This document shows positions 54,101 to 64,000 of a stretch of DNA of 64,000 nt, piece after piece (within the stretch, counting starts at the first letter, position 1; every line of letters starts with the position of its first letter). Position numbers and translations under genes: made by a program. This DNA is from Chlorops oryzae (Eukaryota > Arthropoda > Insecta > Diptera > Chloropidae). The stretch spans positions 85,352,779 to 85,416,778 of the forward strand of contig CM035808.1 of the NCBI GenBank assembly GCA_020466095.1, in the 5' to 3' direction. Under the pieces are notes generated by a model, which was not told the DNA's origin, did no database searches, and saw nothing but the letters and a program-made list of their open reading frames with translations.

Positions 54101-54472
54101 TGATTCTTGCATCTCACGAATTACGACCACTAGAACGCACTCAAGTTCTTGTTCTTAGAACTGCAGCTTGATGATTGTGTTTTTGCCTCATGTGGACTTT
54201 GTTTGTGGCTGAACCTCTTCTCGGTCATGTTATAACACTGGGCCATAGAGCTATAAATTGCAATTTCAGAATTTATTTAGCGCCAATGCTCAGCATTTGT
54301 TTAAACCTGGGGTGCAGCGGGAATTTATAATGCAATTTATGCAGTTCGGCGGCGACAACTCCGAATGAATATGCTAATGCGTTATCGTGGTGAACCAGCA
54401 CCTTTTTTTCACCAATTGCGAAAGTGTCTTCTTTATTTTTTTGTCGAAGTGGTCCAATAACTCACTGTAATA
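50983..54472. repeat. Large inverted repeat: arms 50983-52124 and 53259-54472
   Basis: The left arm (1142 bp) recurs in reverse as the right arm (1214 bp) with few differences; the right arm has about 70 extra bases at roughly 54018-54092. The mirrored 69-codon frames (51463-51672 minus and 53713-53922 plus) result from this and are not genes. Outer ends lie within mariner-like transposase sequence; inner ends at CTCTCATCATG / CATGATGAGAG. The spacer is 1.13 kb. No TSD seen. Confidence 0.93.
52581..53075 (+). repeat. ~165-bp diverged tandem repeat, three units
   Basis: Units begin with TTTGTATGG at 52581, 52747 and 52908 and share ...CCCCCTAAGGA..GGAGATAGGGGG and ATAATGGGGGTCGG. Diverged by many substitutions. 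It lies in the spacer of the inverted repeat. Short frames here are not genes. Confidence 0.8.
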
Positions 54473-54473
54473 T

Positions 54474-54655
54474 CGGTCAAAAATTGACGGAGTGACAATC
54501 GTTTATGTGCACGTAGTACGGGAAAAACGGTTTTTAAACAATAACTTGAAAATTTTGGGGTGTTAGACAATTTGGAAACACATTTTCATGATGTACTCAT
54601 CAAGACCTACAACTTACACTAGGTCACTTGAAAAGTGAAAAATCACTGTAGCACT
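54474..54655 (+). repeat. Third copy of a ~185-bp arm segment
   Basis: CGGTCAAAAATTGACGGAGT to GTAGCACTGTG matches 53573-53765 in the same direction and the mirrored segment of the left arm. It starts one base after the right arm's outer end, so it is an extra partial copy. Confidence 0.88.
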
Positions 54656-55465
54656 GTGTAATTTTACTTTAACACGTTGTACACCGGCTTAGCAAATTCA
54701 TCAACAGTGGCGTAAATTTCTGTGCGTGATTTTAGGTCGATTATAAGGTAAAAGAAAAGAAGCCGAAATAATTATACATTGCTTTTTGTTGCAGCTTTGC
54801 TTTCAAGCTGTACAGTAAGAGCTCATGTGTGATCTAACCATAGACGCCTTCATCGGAGCAATGAAGCGATATTTAAGCAGGAAAGGTTTTTCTCAAAATC
54901 TCTTTTGTTCCACAGCCAAATTTTTTTCTGGCGTTAAAACCAACCATGAGAGTTAAGTTGATACTACTTGGTTCTAATTTAGGTACATAAATCAGAACTT
55001 AAGTGTTTGTAAATAGAGACCAGGTACATGATGCAGTGCTACGATATTAATAAGCCAAAAGATTGGATTTATGTCATGTTTTAATGATTGAAAATTCGGT
55101 ATTTACACAAATTCTTGTCGCTATATTTATTTGGCCAACGTTGCAAGAAGTGCAACGACCACTGTCAGGCGCATAATTTAAGTTTACAAATACACTTATT
55201 TCTTTTTGCTTTCTCTATGTCAAGCATTTCACCTTGAACTTGGAATTTGCAGTATGCAAAAAAAAAAAAAAAAATAAAACAATTTATACATATCAAATGT
55301 CTTAGGCGTATTCAACATAAATGATACATTTTGATACAAATATGTTTGTAATTTAACTTCCAAACATTCTCCTCCTCCAGCTGAGCTCGCCAACTCAACA
55401 TTGAATTATGTTTCAATAACGCTGAACGAAATTTGCTAACGTGGTGCCGGGTGTGGTATATCTTG
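54656..55465. other. Spacer, likely 3' flank of the BEL/Pao env
   Basis: No gene. A poly-A run (55258-55273). An LTR for the adjacent minus-strand element could lie here but no ends were recognised. Confidence 0.35.
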
Positions 55466-56942
55466 TCAGTTCGAGTTCTGCCGTCTGCCGGCACTGGTGC
55501 TGTTCCCAAGTATGTATACTATAAGCAATAGAATCACGCTTGCCAGAGCTGAGTAGCTCACAGTGAAGCTGTGCCTTTTTGCAGTCAACACTTGCGCAGG
55601 CAAGTCCACAATTTTGAGTTGTTGCTGGAGTTGAGTGAGGCCTGCGATTTGATTTGTAGTTTTGTCGAAGATCATTGATTTAATTTTTGTAGATTCTTCA
55701 AAAGAAGGGGGTTTACTTCCAAATGATGCATTTGAAGGGAGTGTTGATTCGTCCGCTCATCGTGGCCATGTTGTGTAAAAATGTAATTCTTAAGAACAAA
55801 TTTTGAATCGATCTTAAGCATCCCAGATCCGACAATGGTGATTTGGGAGATTTTGGTTCTGCATACTGGCTGTCACGAAAATCCAGGTATTTGTGTGGTA
55901 CAATGAAGTAAAGGTTATGTTATCGTAATTTTCAAATAGTTCATACTTTACTGCTGTTTTGGTATTCACACAATGAAACACAGGGTATTGAATATATATA
56001 TTTCATGCAGATATACCATACGGTTGTTGCTGATTTGGACATATGTGAAGATCGTCACTAGTAGTTGTGCATGTGGCAAATTCTTCTTTTGTTAAGCATT
56101 CGTTTTGGTCGTGATGATCGTTGATCGCCAAAAAATCAACTTTTTGGTTGACAGCTATAATGCTGTCGTTAAATTTAACTGAAATTAGAGTAACTTAAAC
56201 GAGTGAGTACGTTTGCTGATCCACAAGGGGTACAGTTAGCAGTAATATAAGGTGTTTGTCGATGGTTGCTGTGTATACAGTAATAAATTGATAGATTCAA
56301 ATATATGATCGTTGTCTGTCTGTAGTGATCACGAAGTGGGAAGAAGTGCTTAAATTAATTGGAATTCCTGTCTGATCTATTGCGGTGTCAAGATTAGTGG
56401 ACTTATAGGATTTTTTTTTCGATTAGGTGAATTTGTGTCCGATTGTGTACGTTGAAAAGCTGTCGTGATCATGGACAGTTGCGTGACTACCGCCATTAGA
56501 TGATGTGAGCGCAGCAGTAGCGTTTTCTTATTTTCAAGGTGGTTCATGAGCTCGGTGATGTTTTTTCGTCTTCTTTCTTCCTGATGTTCAGTGTAGAATC
56601 GATAACCGAAGTTTGGTTTCTGGGTAGATTCAGCATATTCTCTCCATTCTGTTTGACGTGTTTGATATTTTTTGACATATCATCCGCGTAGTTTTAATCT
56701 AATACACAAAACGTTCGCCATGTTGCCCACAATATGCTACTCCAGTTTTCAATGTTGTGATATCTTTCTACATTGGGCTCAGGTCGGTAGCATATTACAA
56801 ACTTCCAGTGGGTACTAGCTAATTTTGTAGTCCCGATATCTTCAAAGTAATTTCCGGGTTTCTCTGTGAACTGTGTGACTTGTGAAGGCGATGCATAGAC
56901 CAGTGGCAGCAGCAGAATCCTCAAAAAGGTTCCAGTCGTCAA
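55466..56942 (-). pseudogene. Env-like gene remnant of a BEL/Pao (roo-like) element
   Basis: Start at about 56942: a hydrophobic signal-like segment TGTFLRILLLPLVYASP, then GNYFEDIGTTKLASTHWKF, which resembles the N-terminus of insect retroelement envelope proteins. The middle is broken by stops and frameshifts. The C-terminal frame 55675-55466 has LKIVDLPAQVLTAKRHS followed by a membrane anchor SALASVILLLIVYILG. Order pol then env, both on the minus strand, agrees with a roo-like element. Its N-terminus overlaps the end of pol. A remnant only. Confidence 0.7.
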
Positions 56943-56999
56943 TTAGCTGTACGAAACCTGTCTTCTTTTTCCTTGTGATGCTTCAAATCGTAACTCTGT

Positions 57000-58240
57000 A
57001 TCGAGTTGTCTCTTTGAAACCTCCCACTTTGCAGTATCTCCATGAATAAACTGCTCGTCATTTAACGCCGTTGGCAGTTTTGACTTCGACTATTCGCACC
57101 AAATCGACACTACCTGGGAAAGTACAATTACCGATTCCCAGGGGCCCTTTCAGAACAGGCTAAGAGTCATCGTTTAGTATCAGCAAAGTTCCTTCTATGA
57201 TGTTTGCTGGAGATATCTTCCATTTCGCTCGAGCTTGCAAGTGCGTGAGATATGCTGTGATCCATTGTTTCCGATATTCATGCTTAATTTTTGACATCAT
57301 ATCTCAACTAGTGACGTCAAAGGTTCGCCGACTAAAAAGTGTCCTGGTATTAACGCTATAGGATCATTTGGATTTGAAGAGAGTTGCGTCAATTAACGGT
57401 TATTCAAAATTGCTTGAATCTCAATTACCGTCTCGAGTTCATCATATTATATGTCAATTTCTTTGTGTGTGCACGCCCTTTAAATCCTGCTTGAGGCTTT
57501 TACAGAACATAAAGCATCCTGTTATTCCATTAAGCTATTGTTCGCTCCAGTTTTATTCTCAGTAAAACCTCGCCTGCTGCAGAATCGCTTTATTGCGCCG
57601 ATGAACCCATCGGTTGTTTTTCCTTAAGTTATCCAAAATCTCGACCTTAGGGCAGCAAGGAGCGCTTGTGGGTCACACTGATTATTGTCTTCGTGATTCA
57701 TTTTTACTAATAGTTTATTGAAAGGATCGTTGTGTGGAAGAATTGTTGGATGCTTCGTTTATACGACAATACCAAATTTTCTAGCCTTCTGTTAGTCTCA
57801 TCACACCATTGTTGTCAAAATCAGGTGTTAGGCTGCTCAATGGACTGCATTTTTTAAAGCATTTTGGACCCTTTTGCTGCTTTCGTTTTTCCGTAAAGTC
57901 CGTAAACTGTATTGTCTTCAGGATTGTTACTAGTGCATTGTCATTTTCAGATGGATCGCGTGTTTTTTCTTGTTTTCTCATTATTCGTACAGGTTTGGTA
58001 TTCTTATGAATCTCGAAACATATCCAATGGTTGGGTAAAGTGTTCGAAATGAGTTGTGATGATTAATATGGTAGACCGTTTCTTCGACTGATTGCACGTC
58101 CGCTGCCACCGAGCTGAATATATTTTGTCGCTTTGTTTCAACTTCTGTAGTTGATGCTAGTTGTGGAATATATATTGCGTTCCATTCTGATTGGCGTGCG
58201 CTTAAGAAAATAGGACCATAAAACCAGATTGTGGTATAAA
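57000..58240 (-). pseudogene. BEL/Pao pol C-terminal half, decayed
   Basis: Minus-strand signatures in order: YGPIFLSARQSEWNA (58220-58175) from the RNase H/linker, SSPLSSLTPDF and GVMRLTEG (57860-57785) from the start of the integrase zinc region, NDPFNKLLV with PQALLAALRSRFWI (57735-57625), a jump into the core with GAIKRFCSRRGF (57605-57570), [20 protein letters not shown] (57365-57305), the hallmark near the end of BEL/Pao Pol, and VRIVEVKTANGVK (57090-57055). Numerous stops and at least one internal deletion within integrase. This is distinct from the BEL element at 26439-28636. Confidence 0.8.
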
Positions 58241-58283
58241 ATAGTGCGGATGCTGTATATCATAATCTTGTATTTGTGACATA

Positions 58284-59030
58284 TGACCGAAAACGAATCT
58301 CAAGAAGATATTGCAGAAGAAAAGTTACTTATACATTGCCAGAAATCCAAAAGGAGGCAAAAGGAGAATTCTTCAGGCAGAGATATGCCTAGAGAGTAGT
58401 CAATAATAAATAATACCAGTAAAGATATCTCTTCCTACAACAATAATAGGCAAGTTGCATCACTGCCTTTTCTAGTTTATAATTTTAATGATAGGATTTG
58501 TATTGCAGGGACAGTCCTAGGCCGAGCTAACGAAGCAAGAGTAGTGGCAGCTTGTGCCAAAAAATTTTTAAGAGATATAGGAAAACATAAAGAGGAAATT
58601 ATGCAAGATTTGATGGCAAAATCGCCTAAGAATATTGGCGGAAAAGGAGTTGTACCTATTTTAATACCAGTGAGGTTGAAATTAATAGAGAGCCAGGTAG
58701 TACAGAAGATTATAAACTCGACGAAGAATTCGATAGAAATCGTTACGGTTATTTCATAAACAAGAGAGATGATATTTCAGTTAAAGAAGAAAATTCGAAG
58801 GAAATTTTTAAAGACAACCCACTCAGTAGGCCAAACAATTCCGCATAAGAGGCACCAGCTTTAACCTCGCAGGAAAGTAAAGAAAGAGTAAAATATCATG
58901 AGGCGATAAATTTCACTAAAAAATTAGATTTCAGTGACATGTCATTTATTTTCAATAATTTTAAAATAATAGAATTATTAAAAAAGTTCTTTGGTACAAT
59001 GAAAGGAGTCTATAAGCGTTTTTAAAACAC
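58284..59030 (+). other. Unrecognised broken reading frames
   Basis: Three consecutive plus-strand pieces: MTENESQEDIAEEKLLIHC at 58284, GRANEARVVAACAKKFLRDI with GGKGVVPILIPV (58500-58759), and in another frame DEEFDRNRYGYFINKRDDIS to LKKFFGTMKGVYKRF (58715-59025). They may once have formed one protein of about 240 residues, Lys/Glu-rich. I do not recognise a family. Confidence 0.4.
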
Positions 59031-60009
59031 ATTTGCTCTCATACAAAATATTTTTAAATGGGATGGCGTGAACCCCAACGTAAAAGCAAATAGGAGCGAT
59101 AGCAAAATTTCAACTTCAAAAACGAATCCTTTAAACAAAATATTTGCGTACAATTTTAAAGTGCCGTAAAGAGTTCTTTAATGTAAAAAATCAATCAAAA
59201 AACAAAGAGTTTTATCACGTTAGGTGAGGTCTTACTGTTTTTAAACTTAATAATGACTAGGAATTTCTTTTTAACATCGCTTAAGGCCCTATCGAAACTT
59301 ATAAAATCCAGATATCTCGAAAACTAATTTTGAGTCTTACAGTCAAGAATATTTTGAACAAGCCCCGGTTTCAATTTGCCTAAAATCTTCGAAATCAAAA
59401 GCATTCTTAAGCAGAAAAAAAATCAAAAAAACAGAGTATGCAGTAGGGGCTGGAGAACCATAATTTGTGTATTTTTTTATATTTTTTTAGACAAGCTTAG
59501 GCACAAGATGTACTTGCTGGAAATAAAACTGGCCCGACCAGAAGAACGAAAGGGAAGAATAACAACAAAAACAGCAAAAAAAAACTTGGTAAGTATTAAA
59601 ATGTATATACAGAGATTTACTAAATATCTGTATATATTCAAGAAAAAGTACAGAACCTTGAAACTACAGGTATTTTTGGCATAATGCAAACACTGTAAAC
59701 CATTTCAGAAAAAAAAATTTTTTTTAATAAATAAAAAGAAATGGAGAGAATAATAGTTAAAAAGATACCCTATGCTAAATTTGAAAAAATAATTGGATTA
59801 GAACTAAATTTGTATAAAAATAAAGCGTAAAAACAAAAAAAAGGACCTACAAAGAGAAAACAAATTCAAGAGCATAAATTAAAAACAAAACTAAAAGGAA
59901 GAGAAAGGCAAAAAAAAAAGTTCAAATTGAAAACAAACATTGAAAACGACTCACATAAAACAAACAAAAACAAAAATAATAATTTTTGAGAAGAACAAAT
60001 ACATCACTA
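59031..60009. other. A-rich spacer
   Basis: A short Lys-rich frame (59376-59684) and long A-rich runs; no gene. Confidence 0.5.
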
Positions 60010-61516
60010 TATATGGGCATTTCCACGAAAACGTACCCTGTGCAACTGCAAAAAAATTTACACATTAATACATTTTTGTTCTTCTTATTAAAACATATAT
60101 ACATGCATCATTTTTTTCATGTAGAGTAATATTAAAAAATATGTCTGGTTTGTATACAAATTAATTTTGAAATAGTGCTATTTAAACACATCGCAAACAA
60201 AAAAATTATCCCTTTTTTGAGCTTTCGCTACAAGCTGTTTTTGAATATGTGGCAGCACAAATAGATATCAGCTAAAAAGTATGTCATTTTATCTGGTTTG
60301 CAGAAAAAGTAGAATGCTTTAGGTTATATGTTGAAATTTTTACAGACGTTTGGAAAATTAACCCTAGACTGTCACGCCCGTTACCGATAAACTACAAACA
60401 GTTAAATTATCTTTTAGCAAAAGAATTTAACAAAGTGTTAACCTGCAGATAGTAAGAAGGTAATTCCGTTTAATAATAAACCGAAACCTAGTTGGAGTTT
60501 GTGTGACAGAGATGGCATTTTTAACACTTAAAACGGTGTCACACCCGTTACTTATTTATTTTTTTGTGTTATATTTTTGGGCCAATTTACCTTACAGTTC
60601 ATTTATAGTAAATTATAAATAATAAATTTTAAATAATAAATAACATATAATGAATAAATAATTAATAATTAATAAATTATAAGTAATAATAAATAATACA
60701 AAATTAATAATAAATAATAAATAATATATAAAAAAAAAAATAAATAAACAAATAAAGAATAAAATTAAATTATATAAATATATTAATATAGAAGTTTATT
60801 ATTTATGTATTAATTAATAGTATATTGTAAATGTCTTAATTAATACTGTATGCTGACGACTCACACTGATCACCACACACAAAACCTTATTCTCAAAACC
60901 TTATTATCAAAAAAGTCTATTCAGTAACAGGAAACCAAAATCGTGTGATAAAAAACCAAAAACTTTTAAAAGCAAGTTATTTAACGGAAAACGAATGAAG
61001 CTGTTTTTACGAAAATACTACGTTGATATTTATTATAATAGCTACACTGAAATATATTTTAAAAAACTCGTCTTCCTCATATAACTCTTGTTTCAATTTA
61101 TATTGTCACACCCGTTACTGTTTTCTGTCACACCCGTTACTTTTGTAAATTGGTATAAAACACATACGAATACCGATACATTATAAGTAAATACTTCTTC
61201 ATAGTCAGAATACTCCTTAGAACTGTTGGTTAAACATTCTTTTTATATGTTTCCTGGAAAATTTTACAGAATCGATTAATGAACACAAATAACATACAAA
61301 CCCCCATTTTCTAACGTCACACCCGTTACCGCCTTTTGAAGGTTTTTAAGGCATTAAAAGTAATTTTTAACGGATTCTTTGAAATGGTAGAAATACTTTA
61401 AAAATGGAAGCTTCAAAAATATGCAACACTGTTATCGAAGGGTTGATGGTTTTAGAGAAATTTAAAGAATTCGCCTAAATCTGTCACACCCGTTACTATG
61501 GAAATACCCATATATA
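60010..61516. mobile_element. TIR-bounded element with six GTCACACCCGTTAC motifs
   Basis: The left end TATATATGGGCATTTCCA and the right end TGGAAATACCCATATATA are inverse with one change; just inside, the left CGTACCCTGTG and right GTCACACCCGTTAC are diverged counterparts. Copies of GTCACACCCGTTAC (one with G at position 6) start at 60371, 60538, 61105, 61127, 61316 and 61483, all in the same orientation. The middle (60600-60830) is AATAAT low-complexity sequence. No gene. A non-autonomous DNA element of unknown superfamily. Confidence 0.65.
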
Positions 61517-61782
61517 GAACTAATAAAAAAAACACAATTTTGTATTTTGGTTTTAAGCAAAGAATGGTATTCTTAAATGTTGTATAGTTAGTTAAAGAAA
61601 CATTTGTTGGTTGTAAACTGGGATTGCATAATTACACGTTTTTGATAAAAATATCCTATTTACGTAAAAAACATCAAATTTACATAATTTACGTAAGAAA
61701 TGTAATAAATGTATGAAACTTAAAAATAACCAAATATAGAACTCTTTTTATTCACAACTGCTGATTTGTTAATGTATTCACT

Positions 61783-61890
61783 TAGGGATGATCGATATTC
61801 ACCGAAAATGCCTTAACATCGGTGTTATCGAAGTTTCCGAAGACTAAACATCGAAATTTTTCTTCCATCGATGAATATCGGGTATCCCTA
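61783..61890. mobile_element. 108-bp palindromic MITE
   Basis: TAGGGATGATCGATATTCAC at the left and ATATCGGGTATCCCTA at the right are inverse over about 25 bases with four to five changes. Further ATCG words lie inside. It sits 48 bp before the hAT 2 start and could instead be part of that element's 5' end. Confidence 0.6.
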
Positions 61891-61937
61891 GTTTTCTTTT
61901 AAAGCGAAATGAACGTGTTATAAATTAAACATTTAAA

Positions 61938-63813
61938 ATGTTTCAAGCATCAAATGCCAACGGCCGACCAAACCACCTTGGATGGTTTGGCTACCGAAGA
62001 TTTGATATAAATAAAAAAGTCCATGCAAAATGCATGAATTGTTTGCGAACTTTTGCAAACACTGCGAAATCTCGCATAGATAAGCATCGGTTATTAACAT
62101 TTCTTAATTATAAGTAGAGTTCACAAGAGCATGTTAGCACCCGTTTAAATATTGCGACGTCTTAATTCATGTACTTGAGATATTCAAATAAACACGTCGA
62201 AATAGTTAAACTTTTTGAACTCCACTATTGTGTTCTGTTTATTAAATTTAATTTGATTTTTGTTCTATGTACAGTACATCGTGCGGTACCTCAAATACTG
62301 CTGCAAATCAAATCGAACTTGGAAATGATAAAACTGATGATGAAATTGACGTTGATAAAGATTCTCCTACTGACATTAAGATACAATCATTTTATGCCGA
62401 CATCGATGATTCAGGGTTAAAATCCCGATCGAACGTAAGACCCAAAACGAGTTCAAGTCTAACATTAGATTCGCGATTGGTGAGGAAATTGTAAATATAT
62501 TTTTATCAAATTGACTTTAATGAATTAAATTCGAATTCAAAGGCTACGCCAGTACATTGTCCAACGTCGGAAGTCAGATCTACAACACCAGTACCAACAT
62601 CTACACCAAAACAAGCAAAACTGAAACGGTTCTGATATCTGGTGAAGCCTTCCGAAAGTGACTATCTTGATATAATATTAGTGGAATTTTTTTATGGATG
62701 CAACATACCGTTTGCTATCGTTGAATCAAAGTATTTCAAGAAAATGATCAAGGCCTTGCGTCCAGCTTACAATCCAGCGATTCTTCGAAATTTAGCGGGA
62801 AATCTGCTTGAAAAGGTGCATGAGAAAATCGAAAAAGCCAATTTAGAATAAGTCAGAAAAATGGATAAAGAAATTACTTTGTTGGTTGATGGCTGGCAAA
62901 ACTCGTCGTCGAATCGACACAATGTCGTAACGATGTTGGCAACGGCGAATGATCAGAACGTTTTTCATGAATCGTTTGACTTCGCAAGTATTCGCGAAAC
63001 GGGAGCCATTTTACTGGAATTAGTGGAACAGTCGTTGACTATCGCAAAGGACCGATATGATGCCACAGTTACTTTAGTGTTGACAGATAATGCTTTCAAT
63101 ATGTCGAACATGGGTAATTCCGCTCAAATATCCTTGAGTGTACTTTATTCCACCTGCAACGCACATTCTGAAAATTTATTGGCTGGTGATATAGTAAAAG
63201 AACCACAAAACGCTAAAACAATGGCAAAGGTAATAATCGTGCAAAAAGAATTTAAGAAGACTGGTTTGGAAGATCGACTGCTCAAAGCTGGTGGGCGCAA
63301 ACCAATTTTATCCTGTGCAACGCGTTGGACAAGTCAACGAGATGCAGCCAACTTGTTGTTAAGAAATCTAAAAGCTATGAAAAAGTTCGCTGCTGGCTAC
63401 GATGAGGAAGCAGATGTGGATGAAAACGCAACTAAACCAAAATTTAGTCCACAACAGCAACAAGTATTTAAAGACTACAGTTTCAACCAGCTAAAATCCA
63501 ATGGCCTTGAGTCGTGCCGCTTGTTTACCTAAAATAAAGGAATCTTTGAGGCGTTACAACGAAAAGAGATAACAAATATGAAAACATTTTGGCACTACGC
63601 AGCTGAACAAAATCATCAAAATTTGTCAAAGTTTGCAATAAAATTTTTTTTATCCCAGCATCAACCGCGCAGCTGGAGCGACTTTTTTCTCATTTGGGAT
63701 ACGTTCACAATGACATCAGAAATAAGCTGTCGGTCGAGATATCGAAGAAACTCGTCAATATTTATTTAACTCTGCGATCGGCCGATATCCTACCCGACGA
63801 TGATGACAAATGA
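61938..63813 (+). pseudogene. hAT transposase pseudogene 2 (DUF659 type)
   Basis: Exon 1 from ATG 61938 codes for a BED-like finger, CMNCLRTFA...RIDKHR. A possible acceptor (CTATGTACAG) precedes the next part at 62275, ending SSSLTLDSRL. From 62642 the frame reads CNIPFAIVESKYFKKMI, a stop at 62849, LLVDGWQNSSSNRHNVV (first aspartate), TLVLTDNAFNMSNMG (second) and STCNAHSENLLAGDI (CxxH). A stop at 63530 follows; the dimerisation end appears at 63590 (FWHYAAEQNHQNLSKFA) and, after a frameshift near 63665, QLERLFSHLGYVHNDIRNKL to a stop at 63811. Three breaks, so recently dead. The 3' TIR is outside or unrecognised. Confidence 0.87.
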
Positions 63814-64000
63814 TGTTACCAAATTGTGGTTCGAGCTTTGGTTATCCGTCTCTTTTAACTGTCACCTCGATTAACCATCACATGTATAGCATCTTACTTT
63901 TCTTAATTGTAATATATTTAATATTATATTGTATGCCGAGCACGCGAGGTAAAACCGCATTTGTGCAAGTATGCTTATCGACTGTTTTATTGTCTGCCGT
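63814..64000. other. 3' flank of hAT 2
   Basis: Short A+T-rich sequence to the window end; nothing recognised. Confidence 0.5.

Overview
The window looks like part of a repeat-rich insect chromosome, most likely a higher fly (an inference). The evidence is the families present: errantivirus-type and mag-type Ty3/gypsy elements, BEL/Pao, jockey, mariner, piggyBac, hAT and a Helitron, with small GT-AG introns and A+T-rich spacers. I found no convincing host gene, no tRNA or rRNA and no CRISPR. Almost everything recognisable is a transposable element or a remnant of one, and many are nested, so the order of insertion can be read.

Layout. 1-3873: two decayed errantivirus-type pol/env copies, fused one after the other. 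3874-8849: a mag-like LTR retrotransposon with one intact gag-pol frame, two 194-bp LTRs and a GTTTG target duplication. 8910-15663, minus strand: a 6.75-kb gypsy-group (mdg1/412-like) element with 547-bp LTRs and a CAGC duplication; its LTRs are almost identical but gag and pol are broken. 16160-17278: a fold-back element with arms of about 480 bp. 17287-22916, minus strand: a Helitron whose 3' region holds a 1-kb minisatellite of an 18-bp unit, and whose Rep nuclease part is deleted.

23.1-25.8 kb: a MITE-like palindromic cluster, a 29-bp tandem repeat and an isolated SENP/Ulp1-like exon. 25.8-33.3 kb: an LTR, a BEL/Pao element lacking pol (ATGAT duplication), and a minus-strand piggyBac pseudogene split by a 5'-truncated LINE (12-bp duplication), which is itself split by a mariner with an intact transposase. 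33.7-42 kb: several terminal-inverted-repeat elements without genes and small coding scraps. 42.9-50.1 kb: a hAT pseudogene split by a 4.87-kb jockey-like LINE (10-bp duplication). 50.8-54.7 kb: a large inverted repeat with arms of about 1.15-1.2 kb built partly from a mariner. 55.4-58.3 kb, minus strand: BEL/Pao pol and env remnants. 60.0-61.5 kb: a TIR-bounded element carrying six copies of GTCACACCCGTTAC. 61.9-63.8 kb: a second hAT pseudogene.

The genes do not form a pathway; each belongs to its own element. The two proteins most likely to be functional are the mag-like gag-pol (4400-8443) and the mariner transposase (31313-32338). I saw no clearly new biological system. The most unusual items are the minisatellite-bearing Helitron, the membrane-type leader ORF of the minus-strand gypsy element, and the GTCACACCCGTTAC element.
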